Below are positions 62,041 through 64,000 of a stretch of 64,000 nt of DNA, piece after piece. The first letter of the stretch is position 1, and each line of letters opens with the position of its first letter. The translations under genes were made by a program, and so were the position numbers. Source of the DNA: Lewinella sp. W8 (GTDB lineage Bacteria > Bacteroidota > Bacteroidia > Chitinophagales > Saprospiraceae); the NCBI RefSeq assembly GCF_004375085.3, contig NZ_SNAQ03000004.1:1-64000 (forward strand), given 5' to 3'. The notes beneath the pieces are model-generated. The model saw only the letters and a list, made by a program, of their open reading frames with translations, was not told the DNA's origin and ran no database searches.

Positions 62041-62076
62041 AGTAGGCTCACGACATACCGTGGGCCTACTGTTTTT
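62041..62076 (+). terminator. Intrinsic terminator of the padR/M23 operon
   Basis: 62041-62052 (agtaggctcacg) pairs with 62059-62070, with small mismatches, followed by gttttt. Confidence 0.65.
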
Positions 62077-62133
62077 GGGGTTTGCGATATCAAAATGCTG
62101 CATCTTGTGCAGAATGGAGTAAAGTTTGCCTCC

Positions 62134-62616
62134 TCAATTTCCGGTCAACCGGTCAACGATCCGGTCCGCAGCCCGGGCGATCAACTCATAGACACCCGCG
62201 AAACCGGAATCATCCCAGTAGGGGTCAAAGACGTCCGGTCCGTCGGAATCTTCCAGTCCGGCGAACTCCAGAAACAGGTGAATTTTTTGTCGCTGGGCGT
62301 CGTTTTGGGCCAGGGCCTTCAGGTCCCGCAGGTTGTTGCGGTCCATGGCCAGGATGAGGTCGTACTGTTTCAGGTCGTGTACGCTGACCTGATGGGCCCG
62401 TTGCTGGCTGATGTCCAGGCCGTGGGCGGCCGCTACCGCCTGACTGCGGGGGTCCGGCGGGTTACCGACGTGCCAGCCTCCGGTTCCCCCGGAGGAAATG
62501 GTGAGGTCGATGTCTTTGCGCTGGGCGGCGTTGCGCAGGAGCCCCTCGGCCAGGGGGCTACGACAAATGTTGCCCAGACATACCAATAAAATGCTAAAGG
62601 GTGTAGTGATGGTCAT
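62134..62616 (-). CDS. Low-molecular-weight protein-tyrosine phosphatase
   Basis: 160 residues. The P-loop CLGNICRS (C13-x5-R19) and the general-acid region DVFDPYWDDSGF are intact. A catalytically active LMW-PTP is expected. Targets are unknown. The gene is convergent with the padR/M23 operon and divergent from rpoN. Confidence 0.93.
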   Translation of the reverse strand: MTITTPFSILLVCLGNICRSPLAEGLLRNAAQRKDIDLTISSGGTGGWHVGNPPDPRSQAVAAAHGLDISQQRAHQVSVHDLKQYDLILAMDRNNLRDLKALAQNDAQRQKIHLFLEFAGLEDSDGPDVFDPYWDDSGFAGVYELIARAADRIVDRLTGN

Positions 62617-62815
62617 GGGGGAAAAATTGTAAAGCTCAGGGGGAAAATCTGATGGGTACTATCTACTACCGATAGGATGACGTACTAATATACGATTTGT
62701 CGCCCTGCTCTGAAGAAAAATCGTTTCTTTTGGGTACAAGTGCCTTACTCTTTCTCCCCGCCCGAACCAAATGGGAAGGGAGATTGTAAGGTTTGGTGAA
62801 ATTCATTTACAACCC

Positions 62816-64000
62816 ATGCTCGGCCAGTCGCTAAAACAAACGCAGCAGCAGACGCTCAGTCCCCGGCAAATTCAGCTGATGCAGCTGATGCAGCTGCCCG
62901 TGATGGAGTTGGAACAGCGAATCAAGGAAGAACTGGAGAGCAACCCCACGCTGGAAGAGGCCCGTCCCGAAGACCTCCCCTCCGAACGGGGAGAATCCGA
63001 GAACGACGGCGGCAGCGAGGACAAGTTCGACATGGAAGAAGACTACTTCCGGCAGTACCTCGAAGATGATCCCGGCAGCTATCAGAACTCCGGCAGCAGT
63101 GAGGACGACTACGAGGCTCCGGGGAGCTACACCGCCGATGAGTCCACCTTCTTTGAGCACCTGGAGGCCCAACTGGCCAACCTCGAATTCAATACCCCCG
63201 TCGAGCGGCTCATTGCCCGGCAGATCATCGGTAACCTCGACGACGACGGTTACTTACAGCGGACGCCCAGCGCCATTGCCGACGATCTGCTGATCAACCA
63301 TCACCTCGACGTCACGACCAAGCAGGTCCTGGAAGTGCTCACCATCGTGCAGGAGCTGGAACCCGCGGGCCTGGCGGCCCGCGACCTGCGGGAATGCCTC
63401 CTGCTGCAACTGAACCAGAAGGTGGACAACGGCGAAGACCTCGACGACATGGCCTTCGCCGACCTGGTGCTCGCCCAGCGCATCATCCGTGATCACTTCG
63501 AGTCCTTTTCCAAAAAGCACTACGACAAGCTGCGGGACCGCCTTGGGGTGGACGAAGACGAACTCCGGGATGCCCTCGGGGAAATCCTCCGCCTGAACCC
63601 CAAGCCCGCCAGCGGGTTGACGGGCGCGGCCGGCGGCCGCGCCGCCCGGGTCGTAGTGCCCGACTTTCTGCTCACCGAGCAGGAAGGCGAATTCCGCCTG
63701 ACGCTTACCGCCCGCAACGCCCCGGACCTGAAGATCAACGACCACTACCAGGAGATGCTGGCCGAATACCGCCGCAAGCAGAAAGAGGCCGGCAAGCTCA
63801 GCGTGGCCCAGAAGCAGGCGGCGGGTTTCATCCGGCAAAATATCGAATCCGCCAACTGGTTCATCGAGGCCATTCAGCAGCGGCAACAGACCCTCTACAG
63901 CGTCATGCACGCCATCCTCCGCTACCAGGAGGCCTTCTTCCGCACCGGCGACCTGAAGGCGCTCCGCCCCATGATCCTCAAGGACATCGCCGCCGTCACG
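62816..64000 (+). CDS. rpoN: RNA polymerase sigma-54 factor (5' part)
   Basis: 395 codons are visible before the window ends. Region I is QSLKQTQQQTLSPRQIQLMQLMQLPVMELEQRI, rich in glutamine and leucine. The core-binding region follows (FEHLEAQLANLEFNTPVERLIARQIIGNLDDDGYLQ, LEPAGLAARDLRECLLLQL). The DNA-binding RpoN box lies beyond the window. Sigma-54 needs an ATP-dependent activator. None is visible here. Confidence 0.94.
   Translation, partial: MLGQSLKQTQQQTLSPRQIQLMQLMQLPVMELEQRIKEELESNPTLEEARPEDLPSERGESENDGGSEDKFDMEEDYFRQYLEDDPGSYQNSGSSEDDYEAPGSYTADESTFFEHLEAQLANLEFNTPVERLIARQIIGNLDDDGYLQRTPSAIADDLLINHHLDVTTKQVLEVLTIVQELEPAGLAARDLRECLLLQLNQKVDNGEDLDDMAFADLVLAQRIIRDHFESFSKKHYDKLRDRLGVDEDELRDALGEILRLNPKPASGLTGAAGGRAARVVVPDFLLTEQEGEFRLTLTARNAPDLKINDHYQEMLAEYRRKQKEAGKLSVAQKQAAGFIRQNIESANWFIEAIQQRQQTLYSVMHAILRYQEAFFRTGDLKALRPMILKDIAAVT

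Overview
The window looks like a chromosomal segment of a Bacteroidota bacterium, most likely of the Saprospiria/Lewinella type. The evidence is several proteins ending in type IX secretion (T9SS) type A sorting domains, many short Bacteroidota lipoproteins and secreted proteins of unknown function, a DUF3127 protein, a tricorn-like S41 peptidase, a glutaminyl-cyclase-like M28 lipoprotein, and promoter-like TAnnTTTG boxes close to start codons. Most of the window is GC-rich. Two stretches are clearly AT-rich, about 31740-32460 and 40860-46260, and the second looks acquired. No rRNA, tRNA or CRISPR array was seen.

Layout. 1-2600: a partial gene end, a minus-strand run of four small secreted proteins or lipoproteins (two are paralogues) and a small HTH gene. 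2800-4150: a secreted thioredoxin-fold protein with its own terminator. 4331-5577: a complete IS3-family element with a canonical -1 frameshift heptamer, lying between simple-sequence tracts. 5700-12950: yidD, a mini T9SS protein, the RSH alarmone enzyme, a Fur regulator, a DUF3127 protein with an SSB-like tail, apaG, scpA, free methionine-R-sulfoxide reductase and a DUF2911 protein. 13066-25400: an ATP-grasp enzyme, a redoxin, secreted proteins, a cyclase/peptidase, Hsp20, holA, htpG, and an SDR with its TetR regulator. 25460-33430: a tricorn-like protease, a cysteine-rich copper-binding protein, a Dabb lipoprotein, uvrB and xerD.

33700-40850 holds a VWA protein and a DUF5682 protein, two members of a gene set usually found together with a MoxR-type ATPase. 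Here they are separated by dps, a serine hydrolase and a small P-loop kinase-like gene. 40860-46260 is the AT-rich island, with a large T9SS metalloprotease/beta-helix protein, a polytopic membrane protein and a hairpin-rich non-coding block. 46269-64000 returns to core genes: rluF, a second thioredoxin-fold secreted protein, a T9SS metalloprotease-like protein, the pheT / coiled-coil / zapA / rny group, a T9SS adhesin-like protein, proA, a fused SpoIIM-type membrane protein, an ECF sigma factor, a PadR regulator coupled to a HAAS-like/M23 peptidase, a low-molecular-weight phosphatase, and the start of rpoN, cut by the window edge.

The most unusual items are the HAAS-like/M23 fusion behind padR, the AT-rich island protein with a variant metzincin motif, REP-like hairpins at 19.3 and 34.4 kb that differ by compensating changes, a MITE-like element at 22.7 kb, and the isolated DUF5682/VWA pair. 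All domain names come from reading the translated sequence. No database search was run.
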